Positions 42,054-49,521 of a stretch of DNA of 64,000 bases are shown piece after piece. Under the pieces are notes generated by a model. That model worked only from the letters and a program-made list of their open reading frames with translations. It made no database searches and was not told where the DNA came from. Within the stretch, counting starts at the first letter, position 1; each line of letters opens with the position of its first letter. The DNA comes from Microbacterium stercoris (GTDB lineage Bacteria; Actinomycetota; Actinomycetes; Actinomycetales; Microbacteriaceae): positions 186,001 through 250,000 of the forward strand of contig NZ_JAGFOA010000002.1 in the NCBI RefSeq assembly GCF_017592545.1. Reading direction: 5' to 3'. Both the position numbers and the translations under genes were made by a program.

Positions 42054-43226
42054 GTGGACGTCACCGTCATCGTTCCGACGCGCAACGAGCGCGGCAACGT
42101 CGCACCCCTGGTGGGGCAGCTGGCCGTCGCCCTCGCGGGTCGCCGCGCGGAGATCCTGTTCGTCGACGACAGCGATGATGACACCGCCTCGGAGATCCTG
42201 CGCGTCGCACAGGACGCACCGCTGCCGGTGCGTGTGCTGCACCGCGAGGCCGGTCGGCGCGGGGGAGGGCTCGGCAGCGCCGTGGTGGCCGGGCTGCGCG
42301 CGGCCGCATCCGATGTCTGCGTGGTGATGGACGGCGACCTGCAGCATCCGCCCGCTCTGGTGCCCGCGCTGGTCGACCGCCACGCACGGGGCGACTGCGA
42401 CGTCGTGGTGGCGTCGCGCTACATCGGCGGCGGCGACTCCACGGGCCTCGGCACCACGCTGCGCTTCGGCGTCTCGCGGGGCGCGACCACGCTGACGAAG
42501 GCGATGTTCCCCATGCGCCTGCACGGCACGAGCGACCCCATGACGGGGTTCTTCCTCGTCGATCGCTCGCGGCTCGACCTCGACTCGCTGCGTCCGAGCG
42601 GGTTCAAGATCCTGCTCGAGCTGCTGGTGCGCACCGACCTGCGCACGGCCGAGGTGCCGATGCAGTTCCTGCCGCGCGGTGAGGGCGAGTCGAAGGCCTC
42701 GCTGCGTCAGGGCATCACGTTCCTCGTGCATCTCGCGCGGCTGAGATTCGGCAAGATGTCGCTCTTCGCGATCATCGGGGCCGCGGGCGCCGTGGCCAAC
42801 ATCGGCATCGTGTGGGCGCTCACCGCGCTGTTCGGCGAGTCCTTCGGCATCTGGGCCGCGATCATCGCCGCCGTGGTCACCATCGTCGCGAACTTCCTGC
42901 TCGCCGAGCGCTTCGTCTTCTCGGAGATGCGGGATCAGGCGGGCGGCTTCTGGCGCCGGTTCCTGACGTCCTTCGCCTTCAACGGCGTCGAGGCGGCCAT
43001 CCGCCTGCCGATCCTCGCGGTGCTTGTGCACAGCTGGCACATCTCGGCCTGGCTCGCCACGGCGATCACCCTCGCGGTCGCCTTCGTGGCGCGGTTCGTC
43101 TTCCACTCCCTGGTCGTCTACCGCCCCCGCAGGGCCGTCGCGGGGCAGGAGCCCGCGACCGAGACGGCGGGCCAGAGGATCATCCGCCTGATCGACGAAG
43201 AGGCCATGCGCCCCGGCGAGCTCTGA
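42054..43226 (+). CDS. GT2 glycosyltransferase fused to GtrA domain
   Basis: A 390-residue protein from GTG 42054 with AAAGGA 9 nt upstream. Residues 1-225 are a dolichyl-phosphate-mannose-synthase-like GT-A domain: VIVPTRNERGNV, LFVDDSDDDT, VVMDGDLQHPP (DxD-type) and DPMTGFFLVDR. Residues 235-365 are a four-helix GtrA membrane domain (FAIIGAAGAVANIGIVWAL...ANFLLAERFVF). The fusion is typical of actinobacterial polyprenyl-phosphate glycosyltransferases that load a sugar on lipid carrier and help flip it for wall or glycoprotein modification. Sugar donor cannot be told. It is divergent from mycoredoxin. Confidence 0.92.
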   Translation: MDVTVIVPTRNERGNVAPLVGQLAVALAGRRAEILFVDDSDDDTASEILRVAQDAPLPVRVLHREAGRRGGGLGSAVVAGLRAAASDVCVVMDGDLQHPPALVPALVDRHARGDCDVVVASRYIGGGDSTGLGTTLRFGVSRGATTLTKAMFPMRLHGTSDPMTGFFLVDRSRLDLDSLRPSGFKILLELLVRTDLRTAEVPMQFLPRGEGESKASLRQGITFLVHLARLRFGKMSLFAIIGAAGAVANIGIVWALTALFGESFGIWAAIIAAVVTIVANFLLAERFVFSEMRDQAGGFWRRFLTSFAFNGVEAAIRLPILAVLVHSWHISAWLATAITLAVAFVARFVFHSLVVYRPRRAVAGQEPATETAGQRIIRLIDEEAMRPGEL

Positions 43227-43235
43227 GCTCGGTGA

Positions 43236-44084
43236 TCACGGCGTCGCACAGGCGCCGACGATGCTCATGTGGATGAGGCCGTCGATCGTCGTCCGGTCGC
43301 GCAGGCCCATGCGCTCGATCAGCCGGGAGTCGCTGTACCGGATCTCCTCGTGCATCGCGTAGTCGGGGGCATAACCGGCTTCGTCCCAGACCGCGAGGAT
43401 GCGCCCCATCGATGCCGCATTGTCGTGGGTACGGAAGGCGAGGTGCAGCTGAACGGCGACTCCCGTCTCCCCACAGGCCGCGGAGGAGAACGCCACCGCC
43501 GCGGGACGGAGCGGTGCGCCCGCCTCATCGACCACCGCGCCGGAGGCCGCATTGAAGGAAGCGGCGACCATGCGTCGGATCTCGGTGCGAACCTTCTCCG
43601 CTCCTGGCAGCGGGTTGACGGGCTCGGCGGGCTTCGGCGGCAGCAGCGGCCCGAACTCACGGGCGGACTCCTGCACCCGTGCGGTGGCGGAGCGCTTCAT
43701 CGCGCTCTCGGCGCGGTCGGCGGTGTGGGCCGTGGCAACACCGAACAGCGCGAGCAGCCCTCCGAACAGCAGCGCGAAGATCACCGTCACCGTGATGCCC
43801 GTGCCCAGCCACGTCGCGCTGCGCGTCAGCGCGCCGACCGTGATCACCGCGGCACCGGCCAGCACGAGCAGCCCGGCCGCACCGAGCAGCGTCACGTCCG
43901 CGCGGAAGCCCGACGCGACGAGATCCAGGATGCGCACCGGGTTGCTCTCCTCGCTCCATTCGATGGGCGGGCTGGCTGCGAAGAGCGAGTGGATCGCCAC
44001 CGCGAGCGAGGTCATGATCGCGATCCCGATTGTGAGGGCGGAGCCGGCGATGCTCGCGGCGTGGGCCGCGTCGTGCCTGCTCAC
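43236..44084 (-). CDS. Hypothetical membrane protein, third gene of XRE operon
   Basis: A 282-residue protein from GTG 44084, whose GTGA overlaps the XRE gene's stop. Three hydrophobic segments (about 12-35, 66-88 and 97-120) are followed by a basic stretch (SAMKRSATARVQESARE) and a 130-residue C-terminal domain with a conserved-looking ACGETGVAVQLHLAFRTHDN. I recognise no family. Position after a DUF2975-XRE pair suggests joint regulation or complex formation with the membrane DUF2975 protein. Confidence 0.75.
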   Translation of the reverse strand: MSRHDAAHAASIAGSALTIGIAIMTSLAVAIHSLFAASPPIEWSEESNPVRILDLVASGFRADVTLLGAAGLLVLAGAAVITVGALTRSATWLGTGITVTVIFALLFGGLLALFGVATAHTADRAESAMKRSATARVQESAREFGPLLPPKPAEPVNPLPGAEKVRTEIRRMVAASFNAASGAVVDEAGAPLRPAAVAFSSAACGETGVAVQLHLAFRTHDNAASMGRILAVWDEAGYAPDYAMHEEIRYSDSRLIERMGLRDRTTIDGLIHMSIVGACATP

Positions 44085-44290
44085 ACCTCGTCCACCCAGC
44101 GCAGGATGTCGCCCGGCTGGCATTCGAGCACGCGGCAGATGGCGTCGAGGGTGGTGAAGCGCACGGCCTTCGCGCGGCCGTTCTTGAGCACGGAGACGTT
44201 CACCGGCGTGATGCCGATGGCCGCGGCCAGCTCGTTCACGCCCATCTTCTTCTTGGCGAGCTGCACGTCGAGGTCGATGACGATGGGCAT
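44081..44290 (-). CDS. XRE/Cro-type helix-turn-helix regulator (YozG-like)
   Basis: A 69-residue protein that is entirely one HTH domain: LAKKKMGVNELAAAIGITPVNVSVLKNGRAKAVRF, then LDAICRVLECQPGDILRWV. It matches the small XRE regulators that are paired with DUF2975 membrane proteins. Both junctions overlap (TGATG with the DUF2975 gene, GTGA with the membrane protein gene), so the three products are made together. It probably represses its own operon through the palindrome at 44787-44798. Confidence 0.92.
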   Translation of the reverse strand: MPIVIDLDVQLAKKKMGVNELAAAIGITPVNVSVLKNGRAKAVRFTTLDAICRVLECQPGDILRWVDEV

Positions 44291-44784
44291 CACACCACCT
44301 CGGACAGGTCCGACTCGAGCTGCGTCGCCTTCTGCAGCAGCCCGCGCAGCACCACCATCACCAGCGCGAGACCCGCGCCGAAGATCACCGCCACGACGGA
44401 TCCGATCAGGATCAGCGGGGTGCCCGCCTGCGCACGGTCGATCACCACGGCGCCGATGACGACCAGCAGGGTCGCGGTGACGATCGCCCCCAGGATCACG
44501 TCGACCCAGACGAAGGCGGAGGGGCGGAAGATGCTCTCCTCGCGCACCATCGACAACAGTCGCCACACGCACACCAGCACGATCTGGATGCACAGCACGA
44601 AGACCGCCGGCAGCGCGATGCCCGGCGCCACGAGCTGCGCGAACTCCGGTGCGTACGCGGCGGTCGAGCGGGCGAGGCTCGGCACGACCCATACCTGCAC
44701 ACCCAGCAGCGCCGCGAGGAGCACCACGATGAGCGCCTTCGCGGCGAGGACGGTTGCCCGATGCATGCGGATCCTATCGTTCAT
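44290..44784 (-). CDS. DUF2975 membrane protein
   Basis: A 164-residue protein with four hydrophobic segments (about 10-32, 50-72, 93-113 and 122-146) and a short charged C-terminus. The pairing with a downstream small XRE regulator and the segment VCVWRLLSMVREESIFRPSAFVWVD, with the conserved xxF pattern, identify DUF2975. The function is unknown; such pairs resemble modules in which a membrane protein holds or controls the regulator. It overlaps the XRE gene by TGATG and has a palindromic site just upstream of its ATG. Confidence 0.88.
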   Translation of the reverse strand: MNDRIRMHRATVLAAKALIVVLLAALLGVQVWVVPSLARSTAAYAPEFAQLVAPGIALPAVFVLCIQIVLVCVWRLLSMVREESIFRPSAFVWVDVILGAIVTATLLVVIGAVVIDRAQAGTPLILIGSVVAVIFGAGLALVMVVLRGLLQKATQLESDLSEVV

Positions 44785-44801
44785 CCATAGCTAGCTATCG
44801 T
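44774..44801 (-). promoter_or_regulatory. Palindromic operator at the DUF2975-XRE operon start
   Basis: ATAGCTAGCTAT (44787-44798) is a perfect 12-bp palindrome 2 bp before the ATG. CTATCGTT is repeated directly at 44774 and 44795, 21 bp apart (two helical turns). This is a likely binding site for the operon's own XRE regulator. Confidence 0.6.
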
Positions 44802-44945
44802 TTGATGATAGGTGAGGGGGTCTGCGCACGCCACCGAGGACCACGCCGTCCGCGCGGCCGGGCAGCTCTCGCTCTGTGCGTATCACCCCCAGGCCCGGAC
44901 GTCGAGAGGATGACAGGAGGAGCCGCAGACGGGCACCATCGCAGG

Positions 44946-45476
44946 ATGTCCCCGCGAGATTCCACGCCACCGCGTCCCGGCCAGACGCCGGCCGACGAGC
45001 GCCCGCGGGATCCGCGGGCGGAGCGATCCGCACAGAATCTGTGGTCGGGCGTGCTGTTCGGCGTCGGCCTGGTCGCCTTCCTCGACGAGGCCGTCTTCCA
45101 CCAGCTGCTGCACTGGCACCACTTCTACGACCGGGCGACGCCCGAGTGGGGCCTCATCTCCGACGGGCTGTTCCACGCCTTCAGCTGGTTCGCCACGATC
45201 GCCGGCCTGTTTCTGCTCGCCGACCTGCGCCGGCGCGGGGCCCTCTGGTGGCGGCGGTGGGTGGGCGGGGTGCTCGTGGGAGCAGGCGCTTTCCAGCTGT
45301 ACGACGGCACCGTGCACCACAAGTGGTTCCGGATCCACCAGATCCGGTACGTCGAGGACATCCTGCCGTACGACCTCGTCTGGAACGTCTCGGCCGTGCT
45401 GATCCTCGCCGCCGGCATCGTGCTCGCCGTGATGACCCGACCTGCCGGGGTCGCCCGCGCGAAGGAGCGGACATGA
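44946..45476 (+). CDS. DUF2243 membrane protein
   Basis: A 176-residue protein with four hydrophobic segments after a 30-residue Pro/Arg-rich start. DUF2243 features: FLDEAVFHQLLHWHHFYDR, then GLISDGLFHAFSWFAT, AFQLYDGTVHHKWFRIHQIRY and YDLVWN. The many conserved His suggest metal or heme binding. The start is uncertain: ATG 44946 is preceded by GCAGG at no spacing, and ATG 44908 is an alternative. It overlaps the CtaG-like gene (ATGA), suggesting a joint role at the membrane, possibly in copper or oxidase assembly. Confidence 0.88.
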   Translation: MSPRDSTPPRPGQTPADERPRDPRAERSAQNLWSGVLFGVGLVAFLDEAVFHQLLHWHHFYDRATPEWGLISDGLFHAFSWFATIAGLFLLADLRRRGALWWRRWVGGVLVGAGAFQLYDGTVHHKWFRIHQIRYVEDILPYDLVWNVSAVLILAAGIVLAVMTRPAGVARAKERT

Positions 45477-46372
45477 CGCACGCGCATGGTGGCGGGGGCA
45501 CCGCCACGCTCGACCTCCTGCTGATCGGCCTGGCCGCACTGGCGATCGTCGCCTATGTCTCCGGCATGGTGACCACGCGCCGGCGGGGGCGCAGCTGGTC
45601 GACGGATCGGCTGGGCCTGTGGACGCTCGGCATCGTCGCGGCCGGTGCCACCGTCGTCGGCCCGATGGCCGCTGCGGCCCGCGAGGACTTCGTGCGGCAC
45701 ATGGCGGCGCACCTCGCGGTCGGCATGATCGCGCCGCTGCTGCTGGTGCTGGCCGCGCCAGTCACGCTCGCGCTGCGGACTCTCCACGTGACGCCCGCTC
45801 GCCGGATCTCCCGCCTGCTGCGCAGCGCGCCCGCGCGTTTCATCACGCATCCGGTGACGGCGGGGGTGCTCAGCGCGGGCGGGCTCTGGGTGATCTACCT
45901 CACGCCCGTCTTCGAGGCGATGCAGGCGATCCCGTTGCTGCACGTGCTTGTGCAGGGGCACCTGCTGGTGTCGGGCTACCTCTTCGCCGCCGCGATCATC
46001 GGGCAGGATCCGTCGCCGCATGCGCCGCGTCCCGTGCTCCGCGCCGTGGTGCTCGTGCTGGCCATGGCCTCGCACGCCGTGCTGGCGAAGCAGCTCTACG
46101 CGCACCCGCCCGCCGGGGTGCCGGTCGCGGAGGCGCAGGACGGAGCCCTGCTGATGTACTACGGGGGCGCCGCAATCGAGATCGCGATCGTGGTCATCTT
46201 CTGCGCGCGGTGGTACCGGGTCGCGGGTCGGCGGCTCGCCCCCCGCACGGCGGAGGCGCAGGGCACGGCAGCGGCCCCCCGCGCGGCGGATACCTCTCGG
46301 GCGGCGGATGCTCCCCGCGCGGCGGATGCGCCCCGGGCGGCAGCGGCGGCGGGCATGCTCCCGGTGGAGTAG
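45473..46372 (+). CDS. CtaG-like cytochrome c oxidase assembly protein (caa3 type)
   Basis: A 299-residue membrane protein with seven or so hydrophobic segments. The caa3-CtaG family pattern is seen in MAAHLAVGMIAPLLLVLAAPVTL, FEAMQAIPLLHVLVQGHLLVSGYLFAAAIIGQDPSP and ALLMYYGGAAIEIAIV. Conserved His residues (HMAAH, HVLVQGH) fit copper handling during oxidase assembly. The last 45 residues are a low-complexity repeat of AADAPRAADAPRAA, unlike the rest of the family. It overlaps the DUF2243 gene by 4 bp. Confidence 0.88.
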   Translation: MTHAHGGGGTATLDLLLIGLAALAIVAYVSGMVTTRRRGRSWSTDRLGLWTLGIVAAGATVVGPMAAAAREDFVRHMAAHLAVGMIAPLLLVLAAPVTLALRTLHVTPARRISRLLRSAPARFITHPVTAGVLSAGGLWVIYLTPVFEAMQAIPLLHVLVQGHLLVSGYLFAAAIIGQDPSPHAPRPVLRAVVLVLAMASHAVLAKQLYAHPPAGVPVAEAQDGALLMYYGGAAIEIAIVVIFCARWYRVAGRRLAPRTAEAQGTAAAPRAADTSRAADAPRAADAPRAAAAAGMLPVE

Positions 46373-46416
46373 GCGAACGCCTCCCGGCGATGGTGTCGGG
46401 CACGCGGGCCCGTCGA

Positions 46417-46429
46417 TACGCTGGCGCCA
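46417..46429 (+). promoter_or_regulatory. Leaderless -10 element for the histidine kinase gene
   Basis: TACGCT (46417-46422) ends 6 nt before ATG 46429; no ribosome-binding site precedes the codon. Confidence 0.5.
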
Positions 46430-47583
46430 TGCCCGCGCCCGCTCTCTCCGACGGCTGGGGCGAGGCGCGCGATCCCCGTCGGGGCCGCTGGATCGCCTTC
46501 GCCGCGGCCATTGTAGCCGCGGGGGCGTCGGCGAGCCGCGCGCTGTGGTGGACGCCGACATCCGGGCTGCTCTGGCTCTCCGCCGCGGCCACCGTCGCCG
46601 CCGCCGTCGCCCTGCTGCTGATCGACCGGTGGCCCGCGCTGGGCGTCGCGGTGTCGGGGGGCCTTGCGATCGTCGCGCTCGCCGTCCACCCCGTTCCGCC
46701 GCCGTTCGCCCTGCTGCCCCTGCTGCTGGCGATCGCCCGCGGCGTGCGCCACGGCGCGGTGTGGTGGTCGTCGGGCATCGCCGCCGGCAGTGTGCTCGTG
46801 CCGCTCTCGGCCGCGTCGGTCTTCGGCGTGCGACTGCTCTTCCTGCCCGCGCTGCTCGTGGTGATCGCGTCGGCGGTGACGCTGGCGGTCAGCCTCGCGG
46901 TGCGCACCCGGCAGGACCGGATGGAGCGCCTGCGCGCGTCGTTCGAGGAGCGCCGCCAGACCGAGGCCGACCGCGAGCGCGTGCGCATCGCGCGCGAACT
47001 GCACGACGTGCTGGCCCATTCGCTCTCGTCGATCTCGGTGCAGGCGGGGGTGGCGCTTCACCTGGCCGATCGTGATCCGACGCGCGCCCAGGACACCCTC
47101 CGCGACATCCGGCGCACGTCCACGCAGGCCCTCGACGAGGTGCGGCAGGTGCTAGGCGTGCTGCGCGGCGAGGAAGCGGCCGCCCTCGCGCCGGAACCCG
47201 ACCTCTCGGCCCTTCCCGAGCTCATCCGCGACGCCGAGCGCCTCGGTCTCACGGTCGAGCTCGACGATCGCCTGTCGCCGCGACCGACGGGAACGGCGCA
47301 GCTGGCGGTGCACCGGCTCCTGCGCGAGGCGCTCACCAACGCCGCTCGCCATGCGCCCGGATCCCACGTGCGTCTGAGCCTGCGGTGGGAGGGCAGCGAG
47401 ATCGTGGCCGAGGTCGTGGACGACGGCGCCGCACGGCCGGTCGAACCGTCGAGCGGAAGCGGACGCGGCATCCTCGGGATGCGCGAGCGCGCCGCACTGC
47501 TGGGCGGCACCCTCGAGGCGGGACCTGAGGGCTCGGGGTTCGCCGTGCGGGCGCGCATCCCGGCGGAAAGGGAGCACGAATGA
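46429..47583 (+). CDS. NarL-family sensor histidine kinase
   Basis: A 384-residue kinase. Four or five hydrophobic segments (about 20-155) have almost no extracellular loops, so sensing is probably within the membrane. The HisKA_3 motif is ARELHDVLAHSLSSISVQAG with phospho-acceptor H192, and the ATPase domain has LREALTNAARHAPGSHV, VVDDG and GRGILGMRERAALLGG. It overlaps the response-regulator gene (ATGA) and forms a complete two-component system. The organisation resembles LiaS/DesK-type sensors of envelope stress; the signal is unknown. Confidence 0.94.
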   Translation: MPAPALSDGWGEARDPRRGRWIAFAAAIVAAGASASRALWWTPTSGLLWLSAAATVAAAVALLLIDRWPALGVAVSGGLAIVALAVHPVPPPFALLPLLLAIARGVRHGAVWWSSGIAAGSVLVPLSAASVFGVRLLFLPALLVVIASAVTLAVSLAVRTRQDRMERLRASFEERRQTEADRERVRIARELHDVLAHSLSSISVQAGVALHLADRDPTRAQDTLRDIRRTSTQALDEVRQVLGVLRGEEAAALAPEPDLSALPELIRDAERLGLTVELDDRLSPRPTGTAQLAVHRLLREALTNAARHAPGSHVRLSLRWEGSEIVAEVVDDGAARPVEPSSGSGRGILGMRERAALLGGTLEAGPEGSGFAVRARIPAEREHE

Positions 47584-48239
47584 TCCGGATCGCGATCGCC
47601 GACGATCAGCAGCTGATCCGGGCCGGGTTCCGCGCCCTGCTCGATGCCGAGCCCGACATGGAGGTCGTGGGCGAGGCCGCCAGCGGCGAGGACGCGGTGC
47701 GCATCGCGCGCGAGCACCGCCCCGACGTGTTCCTCATGGACATCCGCATGCCCGGGCGGGACGGGCTGTGGGCCACGCGCGAGATCGTCGCCGATCCCTC
47801 GCTGGGAGGCATCCACGTGGTGGTCGTGACCACGTTCGAGCTCGACGAGTACGTGACCGAGGCGATCCTGGCGGGGGCCAGCGGGTTCCTCGTGAAGGAC
47901 TCCGAGCCCTCGGAGCTGATCCGCGCGGTGCGGGTCGCCGCCGACGGCGACGCCCTGCTGAGTCCCGGGGTGACACGGCGGCTGCTCGCGCGCGTCGCCG
48001 AGGGCGTACGCGCTCCCGCGGGGGCCGAGCTCGGTGCGCTGACCGCACGGGAGCGCGAGGTGCTGGTGCTGATCGCGCAGGGGCTGACGAACGACGAGAT
48101 CGCGCAGCGTCTGTTCCTCAGCCCCCTCACCGCCAAGACCCATGTTTCGCGGATGATGGGCAAGCTCGGCGCACGCGACCGCGTGCAGCTCGTTGTGCTC
48201 GCCTACGACTCGGGGCTGGTCAAGCCCGGCTGGAGATGA
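47580..48239 (+). CDS. NarL/FixJ-family response regulator
   Basis: A 219-residue regulator. The receiver domain has DDQQLIRAGF and phospho-acceptor D54 in VFLMDIRMPGRDGL, then T and K positions in VVVTTFELDEYV and GFLVKDSEPSEL. The C-terminal LuxR HTH is LTAREREVLVLIAQGLTNDEIAQRLFLSPLTAKTHVSRMMGKL. It is coupled to the kinase gene by a 4-bp overlap. The SHOCT gene downstream may be among its targets, by position only. Confidence 0.95.
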   Translation: MIRIAIADDQQLIRAGFRALLDAEPDMEVVGEAASGEDAVRIAREHRPDVFLMDIRMPGRDGLWATREIVADPSLGGIHVVVVTTFELDEYVTEAILAGASGFLVKDSEPSELIRAVRVAADGDALLSPGVTRRLLARVAEGVRAPAGAELGALTAREREVLVLIAQGLTNDEIAQRLFLSPLTAKTHVSRMMGKLGARDRVQLVVLAYDSGLVKPGWR

Positions 48240-48245
48240 CTCCCG

Positions 48246-48268
48246 CGGGAGGCCTCAGGCGCCTCCCG
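48246..48268 (+). terminator. Hairpin after the response regulator gene
   Basis: CGGGAGGC (48246-48253) pairs with GCCTCCCG (48261-48268) around a 7-nt loop, 6 bp after the stop codon. No T-run follows. Confidence 0.5.
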
Positions 48269-48350
48269 GCGGCGGATGTGCCCGGGGGCGGTGCTCGCGA
48301 GCCTGGATGAGCGGCCGGATCGCGCCGCATCATCCGCGAAAGGACGCATT

Positions 48351-48650
48351 ATGTTCACCGAAGCACTCGTTCAGGCCCAGGATGTGCTCGCTCACGGCCC
48401 CTGGGGCGGTGGCGGACCCGGCTGGCTGTTCCTGCTGGTGCCGCTGTTCTGGATCGGCTTCTTCATCCTGCTGGCCGTCTTCATCCGGCGCGGTCCGCGC
48501 TTCCGCGGCGGCGGTTGGGGCGGTTGGGGCGGCCACTCGGGGCCGTCGGCAGAGTCGACGCTTGCCAACCGGTTCGCGAACGGCGACATCGACGAGCAGG
48601 AGTACCGCGCGCGCCTCGAGGTGCTGCGCGCCGACCAGCCGCGCCGCTAG
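48351..48650 (+). CDS. SHOCT-domain small membrane protein
   Basis: A 99-residue protein from ATG 48351, with AAAGGA 7 nt upstream. One hydrophobic segment (about 24-46, WLFLLVPLFWIGFFILLAVF) is followed by an Arg/Gly/Trp-rich stretch and a C-terminal SHOCT motif, LANRFANGDIDEQEYRARLEVLR. SHOCT domains mark the ends of small bacterial membrane proteins and may mediate oligomerisation. It lies 110 bp after the two-component system, separated by a hairpin. Confidence 0.85.
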   Translation: MFTEALVQAQDVLAHGPWGGGGPGWLFLLVPLFWIGFFILLAVFIRRGPRFRGGGWGGWGGHSGPSAESTLANRFANGDIDEQEYRARLEVLRADQPRR

Positions 48651-48666
48651 CCGCGGCGTCTCCGGG

Positions 48667-48707
48667 GCCGGGCCGGGTTCCACGATTCGCCGTGGATACG
48701 GCCCGGC
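48667..48707 (+). terminator. Two-tier hairpin after the SHOCT gene
   Basis: GCCGGGCC (48667-48674) pairs with GGCCCGGC (48700-48707). Inside the loop TCCACG (48679-48684) pairs with CGTGGA (48690-48695). There is no T-run, so it could be a terminator or a structured RNA. Confidence 0.45.
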
Positions 48708-48888
48708 GGCCGGGGCGACGACGCATGCTCTAGGGGTGCCCCGTCGCGTCGACCGACCCCATCAGCGCTCGCGGGGCAATGGTTTCGGCAGCTGACCAGG
48801 CGCCATTCGAACCGTATCGGAGCCAGGTCCGGCCACAGACCGGCCCAACCTGCCAGCGACTTCGTGTCGCCGGCATCGGACGACGACG

Positions 48889-48916
48889 TTTCGATTCGCT
48901 TCGCTCGCTCAACGAC
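48889..48916 (-). repeat. Inverted copy of the dispersed palindromic repeat
   Basis: Reverse complement reads GGTCGTTGAGCGAGCGAAGC followed by GAATCGAAAC. It matches TCGTCGAGCGAGCGAAGCGA and GTCGAGA at 836-860 with three or four mismatches. The element lies outside genes in both places. Confidence 0.7.
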
Positions 48917-48950
48917 CGGGGGCGGAAACCACCCCTCACCAGGGCAAAGC

Positions 48951-48983
48951 AAAACCCCCGCCATGTAGAAGCTAGGCGAGGGT
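48951..48983 (-). terminator. Terminator of the tRNA transcript
   Basis: On the minus strand AAACCCTCGCC pairs with GGCGGGGGTTTT (one G-T and otherwise Watson-Crick) and ends in a run of T. It lies about 30 bp after tRNA-Phe. Confidence 0.75.
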
Positions 48984-49012
48984 TTCTGGAGTGACTGTAA
49001 TGATCACCCTTG

Positions 49013-49085
49013 TGGCTCCGACGGGCGTCGATCCCGTGACCTCACGATTTTCAGTCGTGCGCTCTACCAACTGAGCTACAGAGCC
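49013..49085 (-). tRNA. tRNA-Phe (GAA)
   Basis: 73 nt. The acceptor stem GGCTCTG/CGGAGCC closes with one wobble. The D-arm TAGCTCAGTTGGTAGAGC and T-arm GGGATCGACGCCC (with variant TCG for the usual TTC) are present. Anticodon GAA is in loop CTGAAAA. The discriminator is A and the 3' CCA is not encoded. Third gene of the Glu-Asp-Phe transcript. Confidence 0.95.
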
Positions 49086-49151
49086 GAAACGGCTTCACTG
49101 CTGCCGTTCCTACACGAAAGGCCTCCTCGAAAGAAGGCCCGTCGCTTGGAG

Positions 49152-49225
49152 CGACCCTGACGGGACTTGAACCCGCGACCTCCGCCGTGACAGGGCGGCA
49201 CGCTAACCAACTGCGCTACAGGGCC
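49152..49225 (-). tRNA. tRNA-Asp (GTC)
   Basis: 74 nt. The acceptor GGCCCTG/CAGGGTC has one wobble; the discriminator is G, as expected for Asp. Anticodon GTC is in loop CTGTCAC between CCGCC and GGCGG. The T-loop GGGTTCAAGTCCC is canonical. No encoded CCA. Confidence 0.95.
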
Positions 49226-49251
49226 AAACTATGAAATTGTATCAGAACGTG

Positions 49252-49324
49252 TGACCCCAACGGGATTCGAACCCGTGCTACCGCCGTGAAAGGGCGGCGT
49301 CCTAGGCCGCTAAACGATGGGGCC
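49252..49324 (-). tRNA. tRNA-Glu (TTC)
   Basis: 73 nt. Acceptor GGCCCCA/TGGGGTC. Anticodon TTC is in loop CTTTCAC between CCGCC and GGCGG. T-loop GGGTTCGAATCCC is canonical; discriminator A. First gene of the transcript. Its promoter should lie in 49325-49400, where TTAAAGTATT on the minus strand is the best -10 region. Confidence 0.95.
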
Positions 49325-49507
49325 GGGGTGAACCTCGGGGCTCACGTGCCGACTGGAATACTTTAAGCGGAGATCGCCCGATTCTCCAATTCGGGGCGCG
49401 TCCTCCCGCATCCCGGGCGAGTCGCGGGCATGATGTGCAGGCCCCCGGAGTGCTGCCAGGCATGCCCGTCCGGTGGGACCCCCTGTTCCCGATGTGACGG
49501 GTGTTGT

Positions 49508-49521
49508 TAGTGTGACGGATG
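49508..49521 (+). promoter_or_regulatory. Leaderless -10 element for the M23 peptidase gene
   Basis: TAGTGT (49508-49513) ends 7 nt before GTG 49521, and this spacing decides the start over the earlier in-frame GTG at 49512. Confidence 0.5.

Larger units (their letters stand above)
48651..48950. other. Gene-free stretch between the SHOCT gene and the tRNAs
   Basis: About 300 bp with no convincing gene. It holds the two-tier hairpin (48667-48707), a GCCCCG/CGGGGC pairing across 48737-48774, and a copy of the dispersed repeat (48889-48916). A 71-codon open frame here lacks a plausible start context. Confidence 0.6.

Noticed and set aside
48779..48994. 71-codon open frame before the tRNAs
   Set aside because: It has no ribosome-binding site or leaderless promoter and runs through the dispersed repeat and the tRNA terminator.
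49013..49324. Integrated element at the tRNA genes
   Set aside because: No integrase, no duplicated tRNA 3' end and no change in base composition next to the tRNAs.
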